In this document: piece by piece, positions 1-5,875 of the stretch
Layout: each line of letters starts with the position of its first letter
How positions within the stretch are numbered: position 1 is the stretch's first letter
Origin: an uncultured Solirubrobacteraceae bacterium
Lineage (GTDB): Bacteria > Actinomycetota > Thermoleophilia > Solirubrobacterales > Solirubrobacteraceae
Length of the DNA: 8,474 nt
NCBI GenBank assembly: GCA_902806215.1
Contig: CADCVT010000486.1
Coordinates: 1-8,474, forward strand
Direction of reading: 5' to 3'
The notes under the pieces: generated by a model
What the model was told of the DNA's origin: nothing
Database searches by the model: none
Seen by the model: only the letters and a program-made list of their open reading frames with translations
Position numbers and translations under genes: made by a program

Positions 1-913
1 CGCCGCGCACCCGCCGCATGTAGGCCCCGAGCCCGGCGGCGTTCGCCGGCTCGCCCAGGCGCTGGATGCGACGGCTGACCGCACGGCAGATGCGCTCACC
101 GCTCGCGCGGTAGGCGGCCGCGCCGCGGCGCGACGCGCTCGGGTCGCACGCGACCTCGAGCCGCTCCTGCGCGGCGAGCATCCTGCGCTCGGCGGCGCGC
201 AGCGCGGCCGAGCGCGACGACGCCGCCTCGAGCACGGGCGCGTCTCCGGCGACCGCCTTGGCGACCCGTCGAAGCTCGCGGGCCTGCGTGCGCAGCCCGG
301 CGACGTACGTGCGGTGCGCCTCCTCCTCCCCGCGCGGCGGGCGCAGCCGCTCGAGCTCCTCGGCGAGCGCCTCGGCGCGGACGGCCATCCGGCGCGTGAA
401 GGCCGAGTAGCCCGCGCGCGTCGGCGACGGCAGCGGCGAGGACAGCAGGCGCACGTCGCGCTCCGTGCACGCGACGCTCGCGCGCAGCGAGTAGCCCTGC
501 GCGGGGATCCCGACGAGGTCCAGGCGCCACTCGCCGCCCGAGCGTCGCAGCGGCAGGTGCTCGCGTTCGCCGAACGTGTCGATCTCGGCGACGTCGCCGT
601 TGATCTCGACCTTGGCCTCCTCGACCGCCGCGAGCGTCGTGGCGTTGATCGCGAAGCTCGTGCCCCCGGACTCCGCGAAGCGCGCGCGCAGGAGCGACTC
701 GCAGCCGGGCGTCCCGAGCCGTGCCGCCGCGAGCCGGCCGAGCAGGTCGCGCGTCCGCGGCGTCACCGCCCTGCAGGCGGCACGGGCGTCCTCGGTCTCG
801 GTGGCCGAGGCGAAGCGGCCGATGGCGTTGCGGACGTCCTGCTCGTCGTCGCCGCCGCACGCGGTGAGGACCATCGCGATCGCCGCGACGCACACCAGGG
901 CGAGGCGGCGCAC
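1..913 (-). CDS. Putative lipoprotein of unknown function (3' end beyond window)
   Basis: An open frame reads without a stop from a GTG at 913 to the left edge, giving about 304 visible residues. The N-terminus is a lipoprotein signal: basic VRR, a hydrophobic core of about 14 residues, then the lipobox LTAC with Cys19, followed by a Gly/Asp-rich linker (GGDDE). The mature protein should be anchored to the outer face of the membrane. Residues about 20-150 look like a mixed-fold domain with several cysteines. The second half is Ala/Arg/Glu-rich and probably helical, with further cysteines. I do not recognise a family. The GTG lies 4 bases after the rhomboid stop, so translation is probably coupled. 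The AAGG before the start is too close to be an ideal ribosome site. The overlapping 265-aa minus-strand frame at 96-893 is out of phase with this signal peptide and is a shadow. Confidence 0.75.
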   Translation of the reverse strand, partial: MRRLALVCVAAIAMVLTACGGDDEQDVRNAIGRFASATETEDARAACRAVTPRTRDLLGRLAAARLGTPGCESLLRARFAESGGTSFAINATTLAAVEEAKVEINGDVAEIDTFGEREHLPLRRSGGEWRLDLVGIPAQGYSLRASVACTERDVRLLSSPLPSPTRAGYSAFTRRMAVRAEALAEELERLRPPRGEEEAHRTYVAGLRTQARELRRVAKAVAGDAPVLEAASSRSAALRAAERRMLAAQERLEVACDPSASRRGAAAYRASGERICRAVSRRIQRLGEPANAAGLGAYMRRVRG

Positions 914-917
914 GCCT

Positions 918-1745
918 TCAGCTGGGGTACAGGCTCGCGGTGCCCGACGCCACGATGGCCGCGGCGGCGGCGAAGACCGCGATCGCGGCGCAGCCCGCCA
1001 CGGCGAGCACGAGCGAGCGCCGCTGCTCGCCGAGGACGATCACCAGCGCCGCGAGCAGGCCGCCGGCGAGGCCGCCGAAGTGACCGCCGACGGAGATCGA
1101 CTGCGAGTAGGCGAACGTGATGACGATGTTGAGGATCAGGATCGGCCCGATGAACGTCTGCATCGGGTCGACGCCCTGGCGCCGCAGCAGCAGGAACGCG
1201 GCGCCGAGCAGCCCGAACACCGCACCGGACGCGCCGAGCGTCGGGTTCTCGGGCGAGAGGAGCATCACGCCGAGCGAGCCCGCGAACAGCGACGCGGCGT
1301 AGAGCGCGGCGAACCGCCAGGGGCCGAGCCGCGGCTCCAGCAGCTGCCCGAGGAAGTAGACGCCGACCATGTTGAACACGAGGTGGAGCGGGCCGTCGTG
1401 GAGGAAGCCGGAGGTGACGAGCCGCCACCACTCGCCGTCGTTGACGTACGGGCCGAACAGCACGCCCTGCTGGTAGGCCCAGCTCGCCCCGGTGTTCGAG
1501 GCCCCGCCTGCGCCGATGATCTGGGCGACGAAGACGATGAGGTTCAGGCCGATGAGCGCGTAGGCGACCTGCGGCACCGCGTTGTACATCGCCGCGGCGT
1601 TGACGACCTTCGTCTTCTGCTTCGCGCAGTCCGGGCAGCGCATGCCCACGTGCGTGGTGGTCATGCAGTCCACGCAGATGGGGTTCGCGCACGACGAGCA
1701 GGAGACCCTCGTCTCGACCGAGGGGTGGCGATAACACGTCTGCAT
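918..1745 (-). CDS. Rhomboid family intramembrane serine protease with N-terminal B-box zinc finger
   Basis: Predicted polytopic membrane protease that cleaves transmembrane substrates within the bilayer. Numbering from the ATG at 1745 (275 aa), residues 1-41 hold a Cys/His-rich B-box-type zinc finger with C4, H7, C16, C19, C24, C27, H32, C37 and C40. A first membrane span follows at about 60-78. The rhomboid core shows the WWRL motif (about 106-109), H116, H121 and N125 in a GFLHxxxxHLxxNM pattern, the nucleophile S173 in GASG, and the partner H222 in GGHFGG. Both catalytic residues are present, so it should be active. A GTG at 1763 would add six residues, but I prefer the ATG because AGG sits 6 bases upstream and the protein then begins MQTCYRHP, right at the zinc finger. 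It is followed 4 bases later by a lipoprotein gene and preceded by an anti-sigma gene. The substrate is unknown. Confidence 0.92.
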   Translation of the reverse strand: MQTCYRHPSVETRVSCSSCANPICVDCMTTTHVGMRCPDCAKQKTKVVNAAAMYNAVPQVAYALIGLNLIVFVAQIIGAGGASNTGASWAYQQGVLFGPYVNDGEWWRLVTSGFLHDGPLHLVFNMVGVYFLGQLLEPRLGPWRFAALYAASLFAGSLGVMLLSPENPTLGASGAVFGLLGAAFLLLRRQGVDPMQTFIGPILILNIVITFAYSQSISVGGHFGGLAGGLLAALVIVLGEQRRSLVLAVAGCAAIAVFAAAAAIVASGTASLYPS

Positions 1746-1761
1746 GGTCGGCCTGGAATCC

Positions 1762-1788
1762 ACGCTAGCAGCCGAACCTGACCGCCAA
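1762..1788 (-). promoter_or_regulatory. Possible promoter for the rhomboid gene (weak)
   Basis: On the minus strand, TTGGCG (1788-1783) and TAGCGT (1767-1762) are separated by 15 bases. They resemble -35 and -10 elements but the spacer is short. The -35-like box falls in the loop and arm of the hairpin at 1777-1805. The site would allow the rhomboid and lipoprotein genes to be transcribed separately from the sigma operon. This is a pattern match only. Confidence 0.25.
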
Positions 1789-1805
1789 TTCAGGCGGCGA
1801 TCAGG
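1777..1805. terminator. Strong hairpin between anti-sigma and rhomboid genes (terminator-like, no U-tract)
   Basis: CCTGACCGCC (1777-1786) pairs with GGCGG (1793-1797) and TCAGG (1801-1805), leaving a 6-base loop (AATTCA) and a 3-base bulge (CGA). That makes ten G/C-rich pairs. It begins 7 bases beyond the anti-sigma stop on the minus strand, where a terminator or attenuator would be expected. No run of T follows in that direction, so it is not a classical intrinsic terminator. It may be a partial terminator, an mRNA-stability element or an operator. Confidence 0.4.
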
Positions 1806-1811
1806 CCGTTG

Positions 1812-2516
1812 CTAGGTCTCGAAGACGATCTTCGCGGCGGTGGTCGGGTGGGGGCTTCCGCCCACCGGCTCGGTGCTGACGAGCACCTGGTCGACGCCCT
1901 CCATGTCACCGGGCACGGCGACGGAGGCGTGACCGTCCTTGGTCGGCGTGAACAGCGCGTCGGTGGGCTCGGGCGCGGCGCTGCCGCGCTTCTTCCACAC
2001 CTGGTACACGTGATCCTTGCTGGGCGCCTTCATGCCGGTGACGATGAGCGTGCCGCGTCCGTCGTCCATGCGCAGCTCGGCCGTCGTGCCGGCCGGGACC
2101 GCCTTGGCCGGGATGTTCGCCTTGACCGGGGCGCCGGGGTCGTCGCCGCCGTTGCCGCCGTTGCCGCCGATCATCACGATCGCGATCAGGACGGCGGCCG
2201 CCGCCGTGGCGACCGGCGCGAGGAACCGAAAGTCGAAGCGACGCTCGCGCCGATGCGGCGCCTCCGCCGCCCGGCGAGCCTTCGCCTCCGACTCGACGAT
2301 GGCCATGATGCGCTTCTTGAGATGCGGGGGCGGGTCGACCTGCTCGGCGCTCGCGGGGAGCGCGGCGATCGCGGGCCGCAGCGTGGCGAGGTCGGCCGTG
2401 CACAGCTCGCATTCGGCGAGGTGCCGTTCGAACGCGCGGGCGTGCTCGGGCTCGAGCGCGCCGAGCGCGTAGGGGGCGACGTCCTCGCCGCAGGCTGCCT
2501 GGGGGTGCATGTTCAT
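1812..2516 (-). CDS. RskA-like zinc anti-sigma factor
   Basis: Predicted single-span membrane anti-sigma factor that holds the adjacent ECF sigma factor inactive until it is proteolysed. It has 234 residues. The N-terminal cytoplasmic domain carries a ZAS-type zinc motif, H32-x3-C36-x2-C39, with C9 as a likely fourth ligand. A DPPPHLKKR juxtamembrane helix (about 61-69) comes next, then one membrane span at about 99-117. After a Gly/Asn-rich linker, an extracytoplasmic RskA-type domain (about 130-234) includes a YQVWKK motif. The start at 2516 is chosen over the ATG at 2522 because GGGAGG (2529-2524) then has a 7-base spacer, and because this ATG overlaps the sigma stop as ATGA, the usual coupling of such pairs. 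The 506-aa open frame extending to 3332 is only the sigma gene's shadow upstream of this start. The gene order and the C-terminal domain point to the SigK/RskA system of mycobacteria. The inducing signal cannot be read from sequence. Confidence 0.92.
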   Translation of the reverse strand: MNMHPQAACGEDVAPYALGALEPEHARAFERHLAECELCTADLATLRPAIAALPASAEQVDPPPHLKKRIMAIVESEAKARRAAEAPHRRERRFDFRFLAPVATAAAAVLIAIVMIGGNGGNGGDDPGAPVKANIPAKAVPAGTTAELRMDDGRGTLIVTGMKAPSKDHVYQVWKKRGSAAPEPTDALFTPTKDGHASVAVPGDMEGVDQVLVSTEPVGGSPHPTTAAKIVFET

Positions 2517-3115
2517 GCCCATGCCTCCCGGGCTTCCTCGCCGAGCGTCGCGCGCAGCTTCTCCAGGCCGAGACGCATCCGGCCCTTGACGGTGCCCAGC
2601 GGTGTGTCGAGCATCTCGGCGATCTCCGTGTGGGTGTACCCGCCGAAGTAGGCGAGCTCGATGACCCGGAGCTGATCCGGGGGAAGGGTCTCGAGCGCCT
2701 GGCGCATCTCGGCGCTGTCGCCGCGGCGGCCGACCTCGACCTCGACGCGCTCGGGGGCCTCGAAGCGCTCCTCGATGCCCTCGTCGCTGGCGCGGCGCTT
2801 GTCGTGCACCGTCGAGCGGCGCAGCGCGTCGATCGCGCGGTTGTGCACGATCCCGAGGATCCACGTGCGGACCGAGCCGCGCTGCGAGTCGTACCGGGCT
2901 CCGGCGCGCCAGAGGCTCAGGAACGCCTCCTGCACGACGTCGTCGGCCGTTCCCTTGCGTCCGCACATGCGGTACGCGAGCGAGTAGGCGGCGGTCGAGT
3001 GGCGGTCGTAGATCAGGCTGAAGGCCTTGGCGTCGCCGCGGGCCGCTCGATCCATGAGCTCCTCGTCGGCGAGCGACGAGTGCGTTGACAGAGAGGGTCG
3101 GCGGAAGGAAGGCAT
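2513..3115 (-). CDS. ECF RNA polymerase sigma factor, SigK-like
   Basis: Predicted extracytoplasmic-function sigma factor of 200 residues. Region 2 spans about 27-100: the core-binding segment DDVVQEAFLSLWR is at 59-71 and the -10-recognition helix WILGIVHNRAIDALRR at 85-100. A charged linker (about 101-135) leads to region 4 at about 138-190, where the helix-turn-helix THTEIAEMLDTPLGTVKGRM (161-180) reads the -35 element. The gene overlaps the RskA-like anti-sigma gene by 4 bases (ATGA), which supports a SigK/RskA-type pair. The ATG at 3115 has only a distant AGGA upstream. An ATG at residue 21 (3055) follows GAGGAG, but it would cut into conserved N-terminal sequence, so I keep 3115. The only cysteine is C51, so the region-4 cysteine pair described for M. 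tuberculosis SigK is absent. The 39-bp gap upstream contains the repeat CGGGTTC twice (3116-3122 and 3124-3130). Confidence 0.93.
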   Translation of the reverse strand: MPSFRRPSLSTHSSLADEELMDRAARGDAKAFSLIYDRHSTAAYSLAYRMCGRKGTADDVVQEAFLSLWRAGARYDSQRGSVRTWILGIVHNRAIDALRRSTVHDKRRASDEGIEERFEAPERVEVEVGRRGDSAEMRQALETLPPDQLRVIELAYFGGYTHTEIAEMLDTPLGTVKGRMRLGLEKLRATLGEEAREAWA

Positions 3116-3130
3116 CGGGTTCGCGGGTTC
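3116..3130. repeat. Tandem CGGGTTC direct repeat before the SigK-like gene
   Basis: CGGGTTC occurs at 3116-3122 and again at 3124-3130, immediately before the sigma ATG. On the coding strand it reads GAACCCG twice and includes a GGAAC that resembles an ECF -35 core. It lies too close to the start codon to act as a -35 for that start. It could be an operator half-site pair or a chance repeat in GC-rich sequence. Confidence 0.3.
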
Positions 3131-3154
3131 CTACGCCGCGTGTACCCGACTGGA

Positions 3155-3454
3155 TCAGCGCTTGAGCAGCCGGTCGAGCATCGACTTCTTGGCTTGGCGC
3201 CTTGCCCGTAGGACCACGAGGCCCGCGCCGGCCCCCGTGGCGATGACCCCGGCGGCCACCGGGCGCGCCAGGCGCGTCCAGTTGCGGGGGTCGCTCAGCG
3301 CCTCGAGCTCCCACTGCTCGAGCTCCTCCCACGCCGCCTCGTTGAGGCGCGTCAGGCGCGTCTCGAGCTCCGCCGACAGCGAGGCGGGCGGGTCGATCGG
3401 CGCGAAGGCCTGCTTGAGCAGGGCCTCGAAGTCGGGGCTCTGGGCGTCGCTCAT
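3155..3454 (-). CDS. Small single-span membrane protein, candidate regulator of the upstream sigma factor
   Basis: A 99-residue protein whose ATG overlaps the stop of the preceding sigma gene as ATGA. Residues 1-60 are acidic and mostly helical, including DPPASLSAELETRLTRL (21-37), which resembles the juxtamembrane DPPxxL helix of anti-sigma factors, and a Glu/Trp-rich stretch (EELEQWELEAL, 43-53). One membrane span lies at about 64-83 and is rich in Gly/Ala (GVIATGAGAG, a possible glycine-zipper packing face). The last 17 residues are strongly basic. There is no Cys or His, so it cannot be a zinc-type anti-sigma factor. The positive-inside rule favours a cytoplasmic C-terminal tail, which would leave the acidic N-terminus outside, contrary to a normal anti-sigma. 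I recognise no family. Position argues for a partner of the sigma factor; the function is inferred only. Confidence 0.8.
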   Translation of the reverse strand: MSDAQSPDFEALLKQAFAPIDPPASLSAELETRLTRLNEAAWEELEQWELEALSDPRNWTRLARPVAAGVIATGAGAGLVVLRARRQAKKSMLDRLLKR

Positions 3455-3990
3455 GCGTCGGTGTCCGTATCGGCGGTCTTCACGATCTCTTCGAGCTGCT
3501 TGATCGCTCGGTGCAACAACACCTTCGTGGCGCCATCGGTGCGGCCGAGGGCGCGGGCGATCTCGCGGTTGTCCATCCCGAGCGCGAAGCGCATGATCAG
3601 CGCCTCCTTGCGGTCGCCCTGCAGCTCCTGCACGCCGGCGAGGATCCGCTTGAGCTCGTCGCGGCCCTCGACCAGGTCCTCGGTGGTGTGGCGCGTGCTC
3701 AGCATGGTGTCGTCGATGTTCGTCTGAGGCTTGCGGCTCTTGTCGCGGTGGTGGTTCGCGGCGAGGTTGTGCGCGATGCGGATGAGCCACGGCCGCAGCG
3801 GCCTGCCCTTGGACTCGCGTTGCGCGCGCTCGAAGTGTCGGTAGGCCTGGATGAACGTCTGGGTCGTCAGGTCCTCGGCGTCGTGGTGGTTGCCGATCCG
3901 GTAGTACGTGTACGAGTAGACATCGCGCAGGTGGGCCTTGTAGAGAGCGCTGAACTCGCGGTCGAGCTGATCCTTGGTCTCCGTGGCCAC
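3451..3990 (-). CDS. ECF-like RNA polymerase sigma factor
   Basis: Predicted 179-residue sigma-70-family factor. Region 2 occupies about 15-85: HDAEDLTTQTFIQAYRHF (36-53) is the core-binding segment and RPWLIRIAHNLAANHHRDK (66-84) the -10-recognition helix. A short linker (85-112) precedes region 4 at about 113-170, with the helix-turn-helix NREIARALGRTDGATKVLLH (141-160). The start is a GTG at 3990. No in-frame ATG exists upstream within a sensible distance, and only an AGG 10 bases away resembles a ribosome site. The open frame in this phase continues far upstream (to 5259), but that part is a shadow of the acyltransferase gene. The gene begins 11 bases after the acyltransferase stop and overlaps the 99-aa membrane protein by ATGA, so the three are probably co-transcribed. 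It differs clearly from the SigK-like factor next door and is not a recent duplicate. Confidence 0.9.
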   Translation of the reverse strand: MATETKDQLDREFSALYKAHLRDVYSYTYYRIGNHHDAEDLTTQTFIQAYRHFERAQRESKGRPLRPWLIRIAHNLAANHHRDKSRKPQTNIDDTMLSTRHTTEDLVEGRDELKRILAGVQELQGDRKEALIMRFALGMDNREIARALGRTDGATKVLLHRAIKQLEEIVKTADTDTDA

Positions 3991-4001
3991 GGCGGTGGAG
4001 C

Positions 4002-5252
4002 CTAGGCGACCGCGCGGCTCCTCCTGCGCTCGGCGAGCTCGTCGCGACGCTCGACGCTCGTCATGTCGGCGCCGGTGCGCGCCTCGAGCCCGACGCTGCG
4101 CATGAGCTGCGTGAGCTGGGCGGCGAACGCGCGATCCGTGCTCGCGGCGACGACGTTCGCGCCGGCCTCGAGCCAGTCGGCAGGGTCGTCGGGTCCGTCG
4201 AGGACCGCGACCGCTCGCGCCACGACGCGCTCGGACACGAAGGCGCTCGGCACGGTCTCGAGCGGCGGCACGAGGCCCTTGCTCAGCACGACGACGCCGG
4301 CCTTCTCGGGGATCCGCTCGCCGTGCGCGGCGAGGACCCACGGCAGCGCCCGGCTCGGGACCGCGAGCAGGACGAGGTCGCTCGAGGCGAGGTCGGCCTC
4401 GTTCGCGCGGACGACGTCGATGCCGTCGAGGTCGATCCCGGGCAGGGCCGGGTTCTCGCGCGCGGCGCGCAGTTGCTCGGCGTGCTCGCGCGTGCGCGTA
4501 CCGAGCTGGACCTCGAGGCCCGCGCGGCGCAGGCCGATGGCGAGGCTCGTGCCGCACGCGCCGTCGCCGATGACCGTCGCGCGGCGCAGCGGGGAGAGCC
4601 CGCCGAGCCACTCCCACTGCAGCGCGACGCACGGCCAGACGCGATCGGTGACCGCCTGGGCGAGGTTCCTGCTCGGGTTCTGCACGGTCGGGAAGGTCAG
4701 CGGGCGGCCGGCGCGGATCGTGACCCGGTGCGGGCGGATCCGCAGCTTCCTGCGGACGTTCTCGGTGCCGATGACCGCGATCGGGACGACCGGCGCGCCG
4801 GACTCGAGCGCGAGGCGGCCGATGCCGCGCTTGGGGGTCCCGAGACCGCCGGGGCGCACGCGCGTGCCCTCGGGGAAGATGAGGACGACGTCGCCGCGGT
4901 CGAGGATCGTGCGCGCGGTGGTGAGCATCTCCTGGTCGCTGGCGCCGCGGTCGACGGGGACCGCTCCGAGGGCGTTGAGGAACCAGCCCTGCAGCCGGTT
5001 GTGGAAGAGCTCCTTCTTGGCCACGTAGTAGACGGGCCGCTTCAGCATCGCGCCGATCACGAACGGATCGAGGAACGAGCGGTGGTTCGCCGCAAGCAGC
5101 AGCGGGCCGTCGGCGGGGAGGTGCTCGCGCCCGATCCGGCCGAGCCGGAAGTACAGGCGGAAGAACGGGATCAGCACCCAGCGGACGGGCCAGTAGACGA
5201 GCGGGTTGACGCCCTTCGTGCGGGCGCGCTGATGGAGGGCGTGAGCGTCCAT
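4002..5252 (-). CDS. PlsC-type acyltransferase fused to the N-terminal half of a GpsA-like dehydrogenase
   Basis: A 416-residue two-domain protein. Residues about 1-215 form a lysophospholipid/glycerol-phosphate acyltransferase: the catalytic NHRSFLD motif (H57 and D62, the Hx4D pair), the FPEGTR substrate motif at 126-131, and a downstream APVVPIAVIG strand (153-162). It should transfer an acyl group to a glycerophosphate acceptor at the inner membrane face. Residues about 224-400 match the NAD-binding domain of glycerol-3-phosphate dehydrogenase: GDGACGTSLA at 229-238, AREN near 264-267, LLAVPSRAL (295-303) and LSKG (323-326, K325). The protein then ends at SVERRDEL..., where GpsA would enter its helical substrate domain with the GALKN lysine. 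That domain is missing, and neither other forward frame restores it. The dehydrogenase half may bind nucleotide but is unlikely to reduce dihydroxyacetone phosphate alone. The start is the ATG at 5252, which has no clear ribosome site. Confidence 0.88.
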   Translation of the reverse strand: MDAHALHQRARTKGVNPLVYWPVRWVLIPFFRLYFRLGRIGREHLPADGPLLLAANHRSFLDPFVIGAMLKRPVYYVAKKELFHNRLQGWFLNALGAVPVDRGASDQEMLTTARTILDRGDVVLIFPEGTRVRPGGLGTPKRGIGRLALESGAPVVPIAVIGTENVRRKLRIRPHRVTIRAGRPLTFPTVQNPSRNLAQAVTDRVWPCVALQWEWLGGLSPLRRATVIGDGACGTSLAIGLRRAGLEVQLGTRTREHAEQLRAARENPALPGIDLDGIDVVRANEADLASSDLVLLAVPSRALPWVLAAHGERIPEKAGVVVLSKGLVPPLETVPSAFVSERVVARAVAVLDGPDDPADWLEAGANVVAASTDRAFAAQLTQLMRSVGLEARTGADMTSVERRDELAERRRSRAVA

Positions 5253-5303
5253 GGGTCACGTTGGGATACTCCGCCTGCTCTACGCCGTTACAGTGCGCTG
5301 CTC
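5253..5303. other. Short divergent intergenic region
   Basis: These 51 bases separate the minus-strand acyltransferase operon from the plus-strand small-membrane-protein gene, so both promoters should lie here or inside the neighbouring coding regions. I see TTGGGA (5261-5266) and TACAGT (5289-5294) on the plus strand, but their 22-base spacing is too long for a convincing promoter pair. Confidence 0.4.
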
Positions 5304-5840
5304 ATGGCGATCGATCGGGCACAGACAGCACGCGGAGCACTGGCAGGAGCCGTCGCCGCGGGCGTGTGGGCCGCGCAGCAGCCGCTCGACATGAAGGTCT
5401 TCGGGGTCCCGTACGACGACACGGAGCTTCTCGGCAAGGCGCTGACCCGCGGGCGCTTCTGGCGACCGGTCGGCGTCGCGCTGCACCTGGCCAACGGCGC
5501 GGTGTTCGGCGCGGCCTACGCGGTCGCCGCCCCGCGGGTGCCGCTGCCGTCCTGGGCGCGCGGCCCCGCCGCGGCGCTGGCCGAGCACGCGGCCACCTGG
5601 CCGCTGACCTCCGTCGTCGGCACGGTCCACCCCGCCGGCAAGGACTTCCCGCCGCTCTTCGCCAACCCGCGCGCGCTCGCGCAGGCGACCTGGCGACACC
5701 TCCTCTTCGGAGCCGTCCTCGGCGAGCTCGAGCGCCGCTGGAACGCCCCGTCGGACCCCGAGATCCCCTCCTACGAGCACGTCGCCTCGACGAACGGCCA
5801 CGGGGACCTCGAGGCAGCCCTCTCGGGCTCGTCGAACTAG
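5304..5840 (+). CDS. Small membrane-associated protein of unknown function
   Basis: A 178-residue protein starting at the ATG at 5304. It has an Ala/Gly-rich hydrophobic segment near the N-terminus (about 10-25), a second at about 56-78 (VALHLANGAVFGAAYAVA) and weaker ones at about 86-106 and 127-141. This suggests a helical membrane protein of two to four spans. Notable conserved-looking spots are QQPLDMKVFGVPYDD (25-39), the HPAGKDFPPLF stretch (109-119) and WRHLLFG (130-136). The C-terminal 30 residues are polar and probably disordered. I do not recognise the family. The longer plus-strand frame starting at 4323 is open only because it runs antisense through the acyltransferase gene, so I reject that extension. 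No good ribosome site precedes the ATG, so a leaderless or short-leader transcript is possible. A tRNA gene follows 27 bases downstream. Confidence 0.8.
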   Translation: MAIDRAQTARGALAGAVAAGVWAAQQPLDMKVFGVPYDDTELLGKALTRGRFWRPVGVALHLANGAVFGAAYAVAAPRVPLPSWARGPAAALAEHAATWPLTSVVGTVHPAGKDFPPLFANPRALAQATWRHLLFGAVLGELERRWNAPSDPEIPSYEHVASTNGHGDLEAALSGSSN

Positions 5841-5851
5841 CCGGGTCCGCC

Positions 5852-5857
5852 TACACT
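5852..5857 (+). promoter_or_regulatory. Possible -10 element for tRNA-Thr
   Basis: TACACT matches the bacterial -10 consensus at four of six positions and lies 10 bases before the first tRNA base, so transcription would start near 5863-5866. No good -35 box is visible at the right distance, where the sequence reads TCGTCG. The -10 overlaps the left arm of the inverted repeat at 5855-5875. Confidence 0.4.
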
Positions 5858-5875
5858 CCGGCGTCGTGCCGGAGT
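5855..5875. repeat. Inverted repeat joining the tRNA leader to its 5' acceptor strand
   Basis: ACTCCGGC (5855-5862) is the exact reverse complement of GCCGGAGT (5868-5875), separated by 5 bases (GTCGT). The right arm is the tRNA's 5' acceptor strand plus one base. The left arm therefore duplicates the tRNA's own 3' acceptor strand (CTCCGGC, 5934-5940). The hairpin could help end the upstream mRNA or influence tRNA 5'-end maturation. Confidence 0.6.

Noticed and set aside
96..893. 265-aa minus-strand frame near the left edge
   Set aside because: Arg-rich composition; a different phase gives a lipoprotein signal with LTAC lipobox and stays open to the window edge.
576..1781. 401-aa plus-strand open frame opposite the rhomboid and lipoprotein genes
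   Set aside because: Arg/Ala/Glu/His-rich low-complexity translation antisense to a rhomboid with intact motifs; an artefact of GC-rich third positions.
3124..3148. CGGGT...ACCCG inverted repeat upstream of the SigK-like gene as an operator
   Set aside because: Only 5-bp arms with a 15-base loop; expected by chance in such GC-rich sequence.
4002..4070. Frameshift hiding the missing GpsA C-terminal domain
   Set aside because: The other two frames give no GALKN-like sequence, and the next gene starts 11 bases on, so there is no room for the domain.
3991..5259. Upstream extension of the sigma-factor frame to a 602-aa protein
   Set aside because: Arg/Pro-rich sequence on the same strand as the well-supported acyltransferase gene in another phase; the sigma domain starts only after 3990.
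4323..5303. Long N-terminal extension of the plus-strand membrane-protein gene
   Set aside because: It runs antisense through the acyltransferase fusion and has shadow-like composition; the real protein starts at 5304.
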